64,000 nucleotides of DNA from Nitrospirales bacterium. Its GTDB lineage: Bacteria; Nitrospirota; Nitrospiria; Nitrospirales; UBA8639. Positions within the stretch are counted from its first letter, which is position 1. Each line of letters begins with the position of its first letter. The notes below the pieces were generated by a model. It worked only from the letters and a program-made list of their open reading frames with translations. It was not told the DNA's origin and did not search any database. The translations under genes and the position numbers were made by a program. Location: NCBI GenBank assembly GCA_031315915.1, contig JALDRK010000013.1, positions 38,528 through 102,527 on the forward strand, in the 5' to 3' direction. Of the stretch, positions 1 through 8,350 are shown piece after piece.

Positions 1-679
1 CCGGTTGCAGTAAATCCGGTCGTTTCATCAAGGTCATGCGAATCGATTCTTTTCGCCGCCATCGGCGGACCGCTTCGTGGTTTCCCGAAACCAGAATGTC
101 CGGCACGGCGAAGCCGCGCAATTCAAAGGGGCGCGTATAATGGGGGAAATCCAATAGCGACTCCACAAAGGATTCCTTTTCGGCGGAATGAGGGTCTCCT
201 AGGACTCCGGGGATCAGGCGCATGGCTGCATCCATCATCACAAGGGCGGGTAATTCTCCACCGGTCACCACATAATCTCCTATGGAAATTTCCTCAACCG
301 AGATTCCAGTGCGAATGCGTTCGTCGATGCCTTCATAATGTCCACAGATGAAGACGAGGGTACGAGACTCCCGGCTCAATTCCCGAGCTAATCCCTGGGA
401 AAAACGAATACCTTGAGGGGAAGGCATCATGATACGGAGATTGCCTTGTTTTTCCAGGAGAAACTCGATCGCCCGAAAAATGGGCTCCGCCTTCATGACC
501 ATTCCGCCCCCGCCCCCATAGGGGGTGTCGTCGGCGGTTCGATGGAGATCATCGGTAAAGTCCCGAAGGTTATGGACGCTAAGCGTGAGCAAACCTTTAT
601 CCTGGGCTCGCTTCATGATGCTCTGAGCGGCTGCGGATTGGATGATCTCGGGAAATAAGGTCAAGACTTCACAGTGCAT
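1..679 (-). CDS. trmD: tRNA (guanine-N1)-methyltransferase TrmD, C-terminus cut by window edge
   Basis: TrmD transfers a methyl group from SAM to N1 of G37 in tRNAs, which prevents +1 frameshifting in translation. The frame opens with MHCEVLTLFPE, the usual TrmD start, and carries the knot motif IGDYVVTGGELPAL, then a PHYTRP segment and GNHEAVRRWR near the C-terminus. About 226 codons are present against a usual 240-250, so only the tail is missing beyond base 1. Its ATG (677-679) lies inside the end of rimM, an 11-base overlap that suggests translational coupling. It is the last visible gene of the ffh-rpsP-rimM-trmD operon; rplS often follows in other bacteria but is outside the window. Confidence 0.95.
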   Translation of the reverse strand, partial: MHCEVLTLFPEIIQSAAAQSIMKRAQDKGLLTLSVHNLRDFTDDLHRTADDTPYGGGGGMVMKAEPIFRAIEFLLEKQGNLRIMMPSPQGIRFSQGLARELSRESRTLVFICGHYEGIDERIRTGISVEEISIGDYVVTGGELPALVMMDAAMRLIPGVLGDPHSAEKESFVESLLDFPHYTRPFELRGFAVPDILVSGNHEAVRRWRRKESIRMTLMKRPDLLQP

Positions 680-1202
680 TAGCCTGATCCCATATGCCAT
701 TGGAAGCGAGACGTAAACGAGCGAGACGTAAACGACTGTCGGCGATGTCGATAGATTCAATCATCTCTTTTCTGGCCGGCAGCAACCATTCCTGCCCTTC
801 ATGCTGAATTACAAGGACTTGCTGGTGGGGAAAGTCCAAAATATCCTCTACGGTTCCCCTGTGCTGCCCCTCTTGGTCTTCCACCTGTAATCCAATCAAC
901 TCAAATTGATAATACGTGTCGGGTTCCCGAGGCAAATCCGGCTGTTCCGGAATTTGAATCAAAGCTCCTCGGTATCCTGAGGCGGTTTCCGGAGTATTGA
1001 AGGCCGAAAACCCGAGAATATACCCCTCTCCGATTTGACGAACAGATTGAACGTTCGTGTCTATCCGATCTCCATTGGCACAGATGAGTGTGACCGATTT
1101 TAAATCTTCAAAACGGTCCGGAACGTCACTTAGGGATTCGACTCGAACCTGCCCGCGGATTCCGAAGGGTTTCAGGATTTTTCCAATTGTCACCATAATC
1201 AT
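669..1202 (-). CDS. rimM: 16S rRNA processing protein RimM
   Basis: RimM is a ribosome maturation factor that binds S19 and helps assemble the 30S head. The 177-residue protein has the expected two parts: an N-terminal RimM barrel starting MIMVTIGKILKPFGIRG and a PRC-barrel second half with YYQFELIGLQV. Length is normal. Near the C-terminus the protein reads RLRLARLRLA, encoded by a perfect 15-base tandem duplication (706-720 and 721-735), so five residues are repeated. The gene sits between rpsP (72-base gap) and trmD (11-base overlap); no KH-domain gene is inserted between rpsP and rimM as in some phyla. Confidence 0.95.
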   Translation of the reverse strand: MIMVTIGKILKPFGIRGQVRVESLSDVPDRFEDLKSVTLICANGDRIDTNVQSVRQIGEGYILGFSAFNTPETASGYRGALIQIPEQPDLPREPDTYYQFELIGLQVEDQEGQHRGTVEDILDFPHQQVLVIQHEGQEWLLPARKEMIESIDIADSRLRLARLRLASNGIWDQANAL

Positions 1203-1274
1203 CCCCTTGCCGTTACCGTTCCGTTTTCGGAGTCAGTCGTGGCAACAAGACGTGAAAAAACCTGAAAACGACAG

Positions 1275-1544
1275 TCAACCGGCTTTGGAATCCTGGAGAG
1301 CTTTGTAAATCCCCGTTTTCCTCAGTAAGGATCTCACGGTATCGCTGGGTTGTGCACCTTTTTTCAACCAATCCAAGACACGATCTTCCTTAAACGAGGC
1401 TTTATCGGATTCCTTTAAGGGATCATACGTCCCAATCACTTCCAGAAACCGACCATCTCGCGGCATCCGGGAATCGGTTGCCACCACTCGATAAAATGGC
1501 CGTTTGTGCCGGCCCATTCTTGTCAATCGTAAATGTACAGCCAC
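1275..1544 (-). CDS. rpsP: 30S ribosomal protein S16
   Basis: This encodes S16, a small-subunit protein needed early in 30S assembly. The 89-residue product has the family N-terminus AVHLRLTRMGRHKRPFYRVV, then DSRMPRDGRFLEVIGTYDPL and the GAQPSDTVRSLL segment. The start is GTG at 1542-1544, preceded by a strong purine-rich ribosome site (GAGAGGAGAG) about 6 bases upstream. It lies between ffh and rimM, the classical bacterial order. Confidence 0.97.
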   Translation of the reverse strand: MAVHLRLTRMGRHKRPFYRVVATDSRMPRDGRFLEVIGTYDPLKESDKASFKEDRVLDWLKKGAQPSDTVRSLLRKTGIYKALQDSKAG

Positions 1545-1602
1545 GATAACTCTCCTCTCATAAAGAACTGCAAATGTGATGACTGACTGAGGAATTGTTC
1601 TC

Positions 1603-2988
1603 TCACCGCGTATGAATGGCGCGAATGAGTTTCCGTCGTTTTTTGCCTTTCCCCATACCGAATTGTCCGCCTGCCATCGATTTCATCATCCGACGGGCAT
1701 CCAAAAACTGTTTAATGAGACGATTAATTTCAGGGACCGTCGTGCCGCTGCCCTTGGCAATCCGTTTCTTCCGGTTTCCATTGAGCATTGTATGGTCCCG
1801 TCGTTCCTTGCGGGTCATGGAGTCAATGATCGCCACCACCCGTTTAATTTCCTTTTCCGGAAGGACGGCTCCTCCACCCGAAGCTGCGCCCATCATATTT
1901 TTGATTTTTTGTCCTCCAGGCAGCATATCGATGATCTGATCGAATGATCCGAGTTTATTGATCTGTTGAATTTGCTCACGGAAATCTTCCAGAGTCAGCG
2001 TATTACTGGAAACCTTTTTTTGCAATGCTTGGGCTTGTTCCTGTGAAAAATTCTCCTGGGCTTTTTCAATGAGGGTCAGTACATCGCCCATTCCCAGAAT
2101 TCTGGAGGCCATCCGGTCGGGGTAAAAGGGCTCCAACGCATCCAGTTTTTCACCCACTCCCAGGAACTTAATCGGCTTTCCCGTGGCGGCGCGGATGGAA
2201 AGGACCGCTCCACCTCGGGCATCCCCTTCCACCTTGGTCAAAATCACTCCGGTGAGGCCGAGTGTCTGGTTGAACCGCTCGGCAACGGACACGGCTTCCT
2301 GGCCTGTCATGGCATCAGCCACCAATAAGATCTCCTGCGGGGTCACGCCGGTTTGAATATCAACGAGCTCCTGCATCAACTCTTCGTCAATATGCAAGCG
2401 GCCGCCGGTATCGAGGATCACGACCTCAAAGCCGTGTTCACGGCCTCGCGCAACCCCATCTCGGCAGGTTTGAACAGCCTGAGCGCCGGGTTGCCCTTCA
2501 TTGGTGCCACGGTGCACGAGGACATCCAAGTCGGTGCCCAAAGCGAACAGTTGATCGCCTGCGGCAGGGCGTCGAGGGTCGGCGGCGACCAGCAAAACCC
2601 GCTTACCCTCCGATTTGAAATAGTGAGCCAGTTTTCCGGCGGTGGTAGTCTTTCCCGAACCTTGCAGGCCGACCATCATGATGACCGTGGGAGGCTGAGG
2701 GGAAAGGTGCAGGGCGCTTTGCTCATGACCCAGGAGGTCCCGAAGTTCCTCCCACACGACTTTGACCACCTGATGAGCGGGGGTCAGGCTTTTAAGGACT
2801 TCCTGGCCTACGGCCTTTCCCCGGACTTTTTCAATGAAGTCCTTAACAATTTTGAAGTTGACATCGGCTTCCAGCAACGCCAGACGAACCTCTTTTAGGG
2901 CGTCCGTAATATTTTGTTCAGTTAAAACGGCCTTTCCGCGTAACTGTTTGAAAACGTTCTCGATTTTTTCCGTGAGTGTGCTAAACAT
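1603..2988 (-). CDS. ffh: Signal recognition particle protein Ffh
   Basis: Ffh is the SRP54 GTPase that binds signal sequences and 4.5S RNA and delivers nascent chains to FtsY. The 461-residue protein starts MFSTLTEKIENVFKQLRGK (N domain), has the GTPase loop GLQGSGKTTTAGKLA near residue 100, DTGGRLH, the TKVEGDARGG segment, and a methionine-rich M domain with the RNA-binding stretch GSGTTVPEINRL and MAGGQFGMGKGKKRRK. The start at 2986-2988 was chosen because GGGG lies about 8 bases upstream and the N domain begins there; the frame stays open 16 codons further upstream without family similarity. First gene of the ffh-rpsP-rimM-trmD operon. Confidence 0.96.
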   Translation of the reverse strand: MFSTLTEKIENVFKQLRGKAVLTEQNITDALKEVRLALLEADVNFKIVKDFIEKVRGKAVGQEVLKSLTPAHQVVKVVWEELRDLLGHEQSALHLSPQPPTVIMMVGLQGSGKTTTAGKLAHYFKSEGKRVLLVAADPRRPAAGDQLFALGTDLDVLVHRGTNEGQPGAQAVQTCRDGVARGREHGFEVVILDTGGRLHIDEELMQELVDIQTGVTPQEILLVADAMTGQEAVSVAERFNQTLGLTGVILTKVEGDARGGAVLSIRAATGKPIKFLGVGEKLDALEPFYPDRMASRILGMGDVLTLIEKAQENFSQEQAQALQKKVSSNTLTLEDFREQIQQINKLGSFDQIIDMLPGGQKIKNMMGAASGGGAVLPEKEIKRVVAIIDSMTRKERRDHTMLNGNRKKRIAKGSGTTVPEINRLIKQFLDARRMMKSMAGGQFGMGKGKKRRKLIRAIHTR

Positions 2989-3576
2989 ACAAATCCCCAG
3001 AATACCAAAAAGGTATTGTAAACAAACTTCGAACAATAGGGAACAGGTTCATGGAGTGTCAAGTAAAAAATAAATGGGATGGGAGGGGTAAAAAGCAGAA
3101 AACCTTTTCACCAACACAGAGGCTTGGATATATGTGCGAACCTCAAGGAGTTTATCCCTTCGGGTTGCCTTTCAGATGGGGAGTTTAATGGCAAGTTCGA
3201 GGGCTATGGGTTTTCGATGCCGTCCCAAGGAAAAGGGTCATCTGGGAAATATTGGTTTAGAAAGACATAAAAGCGAAGCGTTCTCCTTGTTGATTTCGCG
3301 TAGTTCGAGTAAACCGGTATTTGAAGAATGGTTCATTCCGTATTTTCTGATTTTGATAAAACATAGCGTGTAGGTTCATGCTTGCCAAAAGGCATTGAAG
3401 GTGATTCCAACAACGAAAATAAGGGATAACTCTAAATCATTTCCCGACCCAGGGTTGGCCTCTCTCAGTCCATCTCGGTATCATGGGAGAGTCTGCCCCT
3501 GTTTTTTTACAGGGTCATCTGTAGTACTTGTGCTCTATCCCCTCCTTGCGGTTGTTTAAGCTGGAAATCAGATCTC
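2989..3576. other. 588 bp intergenic region with no recognised gene
   Basis: This divergent region separates ffh (minus) from the DUF748 gene (plus), so it should hold promoters for both. Short open frames of 60-80 codons exist here, but none has a convincing ribosome site or recognisable family features. No tRNA, hairpin terminator or repeat was identified by eye. Confidence 0.5.
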
Positions 3577-6552
3577 ATGATGACTAAAGGGTTGAAGATT
3601 TTCTTGATGATGGCGACAGGCTTTTTTGTTCTGTATGCCGTTGTGGGATTCTGGGGTATACCCTGGGCGATTACCAACCAATTGCCTCCCAAGCTATCCG
3701 AGCAACTTAGTCGTTCCGTGACTATTCAGGAGGCGCGATTCAATCCTTTTGTCTTCACGCTCCAGATAAAGGGATTCGATATTGAGGAAAAGGATGGTTC
3801 TCCGTTGGTGGGGTTTGATGAGCTGTACATAGATTTCGAGATCATGGCTTCCCTGGTCAAACGGGCATATGACTTTTCGCACATCCGTTTGGGGCTTCCG
3901 TATGGGTTGGCGATCGTTCGTCCTGACGGAGTCTTGAATTTGGCCGACCTACAACCGTCTTCTGACCCTCAAGCGGAAAAAACTGTTTCTGAAGCACCGC
4001 AGGCTCCCCCAGAGGAAGGTGATGGTCTGCCGCCTGTCTTTATCGAACAGCTATCGATTCAGCAAGGGATGGTGGAGTTTCAGGATATTTCACGCCCCAC
4101 GCCTTTTGTGGCGCATGTCGTTCCCATTAACATTACTCTCGAGAATTTTAGCACCCAAAAAGGCAAGGAAAATCCTTATTCCTTATCTGCGGAATTGAGC
4201 CATGGCGAAAAGATCATGTGGGAAGGTTCTGTAGTGTTGGAGCCCCTCCAATCACAGGGAAGCGTTGCTTTGGAAAACATCCAATTGCCCGATCTTTGGG
4301 CCTATCTGCAGGATCAATTCCGCTTTGACATTTCTCAGGGATCGGCCACGCTGAACGGTCGGTATGAAGTGTCTACCGTGCACGAGGGTGTGGCGGTGCG
4401 GGTCAATCAGGGAAACTTGACCGTAAAAGACCTGCAGGTTCGGGAAAGGGATGCGGCCAACCCGGTCATTTCTATTCCGCGTTTTGCGGTGAAGGATGTT
4501 GAAGTCGATGTGGCGAAGCACAACGTTCGCATTCCTTCGATTGAAGCCCAGGATGCCCGATTTACAGCCTGGATCGAACCGGATGGAGTGGTGAACTACC
4601 AACCGTTGTTTACTCCGACAGAAGTGAAGGAGGCGGCAGATCCCGAACCCGTTTCCCCCGATGCTGAGACTTCCCAGGCCTGGAATATCGTTATCCAGGA
4701 TCTGGCACTGGACAATTTTGCGGTGGATTTCGAGGATCGACAGCCCGAAGTGCCGGTCAAACTTCTTTTAGAGGCCCTTCATTTTCATACGTCCGATGTC
4801 GATCTGGCTTTTCCCAAACCGTTGCCGATTGATTTGGCTTTTCAGTTCAATCAAACCGGCAAAGCCCAGTTCCAGGGCAATGTCGGACTGAACCCATTGG
4901 TGGTTGACCTGGATCTCTCTCTTTCGGACATCGCACTTCAACCTTTCCAACCCTATGTCGAGCCGTTTGTTCAATTTACTCTGGGCAGTGGGGCATTGGG
5001 CCTTCAAGGTCATACGCATTTTCAAAAAGCGTCTTCCCATGAGCCACTGGTCATCTTTCAGGGGCAGATGGGGGTGAACGGTCTGGCCCTTGAGGATCCC
5101 ACTCAAGCGGCCTCATTTTTGAAATGGGACAACTTCACGTTGAAAAAGTTTGATCTTCAGGTGGAACCTACGGCGTTGAGCATCGAGGAAGTAGCCCTGG
5201 TGAATCCTACCGTGGTTCTGTCTATCGATACGGATGGCGGGATGAATATGAAACGGTTATTTGTCCCGCCAGGATCGGTTTCGCAAGAAGAGGACTCCAC
5301 GAACGAACCGGCGTCCGAAACGAAATCCTCTGAGAAGGTATCGACACCGGTCAAAATCGGTTCTATCAATATTAACAATCTTTTGGCGCGGTTTGCCGAT
5401 GCCTCAGTCTCCCCCAATGTGGTGACCCAGATCGAAGGGCTGACGGGTACGATCAAAGGTCTATCATCCGACCAATTGGCGAAGGCCGATGTCAAACTCG
5501 AAGGGACGGTGGATCGCCATGCTCCCTTTCGCATTGAAGGGCAAATCAATCCATTGAGCGAGGATGCTTATACGGATGTGATCATTGGACTGACAAATTT
5601 CGGTCTTCCGACTGTCTCACCCTATTCCGCCACATATACGGGTTATCCAATCAATAAAGGAAAACTGTCTTTGGATCTGGGATATAAAATTTCTGAAAAG
5701 ACATTGGTCGGAGAAAATAAAGTATTGATCGATCAAATCACGATGGGAGAAAAGATCGAAAGTCCGAATGCCACGTCGTTGCCGATTCCTTTGGCCTTGG
5801 CCTTGTTGAAGGATCGGAAAGGGCAAATCGATATTGATTTACCTGTTCGAGGAAATTTGGACGACCCGGATTTCAGTTATGGAGGGGTGATCTGGAATGC
5901 CTTGGCAAATCTCCTGACGAAAATTGCGACTTCCCCTTTTGCGATGCTGGGAGGATTGATGGGGGAGGGTGGAGATGATCTGCAGTTTGTGGCTTTTTCG
6001 GCGGGTCAGGAAACATTGCTTTCCTCCGAACAGGAAAAGCTCACAGCTCTGGGTAAAGCTCTTGGGGATCGGCCGGGGTTGCGTTTGGACATTACCGGAG
6101 CCGCTGATCCACAAACCGATCGACCGGCTTTAGCCTGGGCACAATTACGTAAGCAGTTACAAAAGAGAAAATTTATTCAAAACCCCTCAGCCGGACAAAA
6201 AGTGGTCATCGTCGAAAATATCGAATTAACCCAGGAAGAAGAAGCCCGATTGATTTTGGAAATGTACACTGAAAAATTTGGCCCATTGCCTCAGGCAGGT
6301 TCCTCCTCGCCGGATGGGAAGCCGGCTGTCACGCCCACCCCGGAAGAGTTGAAAGCCAAGCTTCTCGACTCAATGCAGGTTGAAGAAGCGCAAATTCGTC
6401 TGCTCGCTCAACAACGAGCACAACATATTCATGACTACCTGATTCAAGAAACCCAGGTCTCTGGTGACCGGATATTTTTAGTTGAGTCCAATTTAAGTCC
6501 CGTTACGGAAGGGGAAATGGTTCGGAGTCCTTTGACCCTGGCTGCGAATTGA
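3577..6552 (+). CDS. Large DUF748 / AsmA-like inner-membrane-anchored envelope protein
   Basis: This 991-residue protein has one N-terminal membrane segment (about residues 6-28), followed by a long periplasmic part rich in repeated beta-strand units such as DFSHIRLGLPYGLAIVRPDG and VNYQPLF. This is the pattern of DUF748 proteins, related to AsmA/TamB bridge-like proteins proposed to act in outer-membrane lipid or protein traffic. Two or three low-complexity Pro/Glu/Ser linkers (around 125-145, 350-370 and 560-590) separate the strand-rich domains. A segment near residue 800 (LQFVAFSAGQETLLSSEQEKL) followed by LRLDITGAADPQTDRPAL resembles the OmpA-like tail often found in DUF748 proteins. The start is one of two adjacent ATGs with no clear ribosome site. 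Function is inferred from family resemblance only. Confidence 0.8.
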   Translation: MMTKGLKIFLMMATGFFVLYAVVGFWGIPWAITNQLPPKLSEQLSRSVTIQEARFNPFVFTLQIKGFDIEEKDGSPLVGFDELYIDFEIMASLVKRAYDFSHIRLGLPYGLAIVRPDGVLNLADLQPSSDPQAEKTVSEAPQAPPEEGDGLPPVFIEQLSIQQGMVEFQDISRPTPFVAHVVPINITLENFSTQKGKENPYSLSAELSHGEKIMWEGSVVLEPLQSQGSVALENIQLPDLWAYLQDQFRFDISQGSATLNGRYEVSTVHEGVAVRVNQGNLTVKDLQVRERDAANPVISIPRFAVKDVEVDVAKHNVRIPSIEAQDARFTAWIEPDGVVNYQPLFTPTEVKEAADPEPVSPDAETSQAWNIVIQDLALDNFAVDFEDRQPEVPVKLLLEALHFHTSDVDLAFPKPLPIDLAFQFNQTGKAQFQGNVGLNPLVVDLDLSLSDIALQPFQPYVEPFVQFTLGSGALGLQGHTHFQKASSHEPLVIFQGQMGVNGLALEDPTQAASFLKWDNFTLKKFDLQVEPTALSIEEVALVNPTVVLSIDTDGGMNMKRLFVPPGSVSQEEDSTNEPASETKSSEKVSTPVKIGSININNLLARFADASVSPNVVTQIEGLTGTIKGLSSDQLAKADVKLEGTVDRHAPFRIEGQINPLSEDAYTDVIIGLTNFGLPTVSPYSATYTGYPINKGKLSLDLGYKISEKTLVGENKVLIDQITMGEKIESPNATSLPIPLALALLKDRKGQIDIDLPVRGNLDDPDFSYGGVIWNALANLLTKIATSPFAMLGGLMGEGGDDLQFVAFSAGQETLLSSEQEKLTALGKALGDRPGLRLDITGAADPQTDRPALAWAQLRKQLQKRKFIQNPSAGQKVVIVENIELTQEEEARLILEMYTEKFGPLPQAGSSSPDGKPAVTPTPEELKAKLLDSMQVEEAQIRLLAQQRAQHIHDYLIQETQVSGDRIFLVESNLSPVTEGEMVRSPLTLAAN

Positions 6553-6607
6553 TGGGCTCTCCGGTTTTCCCATTTTTGAATAATCTCTCCGTTCTTTCTG
6601 TCCGACG

Positions 6608-7417
6608 ATGGCTCCTTTCCCCTGGTATCTTCTCACGCTCCCCTATTTTGATCTGCTTCTAGTTGGTCTCTCAGTCCTTATGGGTGTGTTATGGTTGCTT
6701 CATCTGCGAGTGAAGAATGCCTCTCTTGCCGATGCGGGATTTTGTTTGGGATTGGTATGGATAATCGCGGTGTGTGGATTGATGGGAGAAGGGCATTTCT
6801 GGCGACGAATTCTGGTGGTCGGCATGGGGAGTGTGTATGCCTTCAGGTTGGGCTGGCATGTGATGAGGAATCGGGTATGGAGGAAAGTCGAGGACCCACG
6901 GTATGAATGGCTTCGATCATGGTTAGGCCAATGGGAACCGGTTGGTTTCTTGGGATACTTCGTGCTCCAGATTCCCGGGTGCGTGTTCTTTGGAGCTCTT
7001 TTGTGTTGGGTCATGGCTCATCCTCAGGAGGCCGTCAGGGGATGGGATCTGCTGGCCATTTCAATTTTTTTGCTAGCCATCGCGGGAGAGACTGTAGCAG
7101 ATCGTCAGCTTGAACGCTTCCGGGCAGATTCGGAAAATCGGGGGAAGGTCTTGAGAGAAGGGTTATGGCGATATTCACGTCATCCCAATTATTTTTTTGA
7201 ATTCCTGCATTGGTGTGCCTATGTTCCCTTGGCGGTTGGGTTGTCCTGGGCCGGTTTGGCTCCTGTGTGGCCGTTGTTGATGCTGGTGTTTTTATTGTGG
7301 ATCACGGGGGTGCCTTTGGCGGAAGTTCAGGCTCTCAAGACCAGGGGGAAAGCCTATCGCGCGTATCAACGCACCACCAACCGGCTATTTCCCTGGATGC
7401 CGCGACGGAATTCATGA
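6608..7417 (+). CDS. DUF1295 integral membrane protein (steroid 5-alpha-reductase-like)
   Basis: The 269-residue protein has about seven hydrophobic segments and the diagnostic C-terminal motif GLWRYSRHPNYFFE of DUF1295 proteins, which are related to steroid 5-alpha-reductases and isoprenylcysteine methyltransferases. By family it is a membrane reductase or methyltransferase-like enzyme with an unknown lipid-type substrate. The end, AYQRTTNRLFPWMPR, is also family-typical. The gene starts 55 bases after the DUF748 gene with no obvious ribosome site. Its stop overlaps an alternative ATG of the following lipoprotein gene, so the two are likely cotranscribed. Confidence 0.85.
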   Translation: MAPFPWYLLTLPYFDLLLVGLSVLMGVLWLLHLRVKNASLADAGFCLGLVWIIAVCGLMGEGHFWRRILVVGMGSVYAFRLGWHVMRNRVWRKVEDPRYEWLRSWLGQWEPVGFLGYFVLQIPGCVFFGALLCWVMAHPQEAVRGWDLLAISIFLLAIAGETVADRQLERFRADSENRGKVLREGLWRYSRHPNYFFEFLHWCAYVPLAVGLSWAGLAPVWPLLMLVFLLWITGVPLAEVQALKTRGKAYRAYQRTTNRLFPWMPRRNS

Positions 7418-7434
7418 TAATCGGGAGGGAATGT

Positions 7435-7854
7435 ATGGTGCGGGAAATTCATCCCGGCTTGAGCCGGAACAGACGCAAAAGAGGTGGATTGCTCCTTTTG
7501 CCAAGTCTTCTGGTCTTGATCGGTCTGATAGGCGGATGTGCGTTTGTGCGAGGAGAGGTCGGTGAGGCGTTCTCCGAGGACCGGCTGCAGATCATTGAGA
7601 GAGACAAAACGAACAGACAGGAAGTGGCCCGACAATTCGGAGCACCCGATGAAATAGTGCAGGCCAACGGCCATGAAATTTTTCATTACCGTCGCTATGA
7701 CAGCAAGTTGGGGTGGTTGCTCTTTCTGTCCCGCTTAAATATTGGCAGCGATCATCTCTGGGTATTTTTTGACCAACAGGGAATCGTGGATGAGATGGTG
7801 TTCGGCAATCGGACAAAAAATGTGGAATTTCAGATCTGGCCTTTCGAGGAGTAA
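7435..7854 (+). CDS. SmpA/BamE-like small lipoprotein
   Basis: The predicted product is a 139-residue lipoprotein: a basic N-terminus, a hydrophobic stretch and the lipobox-like LIGGC near residue 33. The mature part has QEVARQFGAPDEI and later HYRRYDSKLGW and DHLWVFFDQQGIVDEM, the pattern of SmpA/OmlA (BamE-like) domains, in which a short helical region is followed by beta strands. The start at 7435 has GGGAGG 6 bases upstream; an earlier in-frame ATG at 7414 overlaps the previous stop and is an alternative. It is followed 6 bases later by a related gene, suggesting a tandem duplication. Role in the envelope is inferred. Confidence 0.75.
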   Translation: MVREIHPGLSRNRRKRGGLLLLPSLLVLIGLIGGCAFVRGEVGEAFSEDRLQIIERDKTNRQEVARQFGAPDEIVQANGHEIFHYRRYDSKLGWLLFLSRLNIGSDHLWVFFDQQGIVDEMVFGNRTKNVEFQIWPFEE

Positions 7855-7860
7855 AACGCC

Positions 7861-8279
7861 ATGATCGGAGTGACAGGGAAAATCGGTATACTGGGAGTGC
7901 TGGTCACTTTGATCCTCTATGGATGTGACTTTCGTCGTGTGGTGGTCAATGATCCGCTAATTACCGATTCGCTCGATGAATTGGTCCCTGGGAAAAGCAC
8001 GGTTCGGGACGTGGCGCAGAAGTTAGGGGCACCGGATGAGATAGAGGAGGGAATGAACGGAATGGTTTTTCGCTATCGATATGCAGAAACAAGTCGATGC
8101 GGGTGAATTTCGGATGGATTGTCCGCATGTTTTTTCCTGTTGCTCCGTCCATGAATCTGGGACGGGGGGAAGGAGTCACGTATATTCTACACGTGGCCAT
8201 GCGTCCGGATTTGACGTTCGATCACTTGGTTATTCAATCGCCCTCTGATACTCCACATTTCGGATTCTGGCCATTTTAA
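7861..8279 (+). pseudogene. Second SmpA-like lipoprotein, split by a -1 frameshift
   Basis: The first part (81 codons, ending at 8106) starts MIGVTGKIG, has the lipobox-like LILYGC near residue 22 and the segment DVAQKLGAPDEIEE shared with the neighbouring lipoprotein. It stops early after YRYAETSRCG. The overlapping -1 frame continues from about 8097 with MRVNFGWIVRMFFPVAPSMN and ends in FGFWPF at 8279, which reads as the missing C-terminal half. Joined, the protein would be about 139 residues, the same as its upstream paralog. A single lost base near 8085-8097, true or a sequencing error, explains the break. No classical slippery heptamer with a downstream structure is evident. Confidence 0.7.
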
Positions 8280-8350
8280 GAATCGAACACAGGGAAGTCA
8301 GGGGCCGGGGTTCCGCTTCCACGTGGGAAAGGAAGAAGTCGGAATTTTGA

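Noticed and set aside
2353..2898. Long open frame antisense to ffh
   Set aside because: It is a shadow of a strongly conserved gene and has no plausible protein features.
3079..3373. Two overlapping short frames between ffh and the DUF748 gene
   Set aside because: No family features or ribosome site were seen, and they lie in a divergent promoter region.
7861..8279. Programmed -1 frameshifting in the second lipoprotein gene
   Set aside because: The overlap has no convincing slippery heptamer and no evident downstream hairpin; a mutation or sequence error is simpler.
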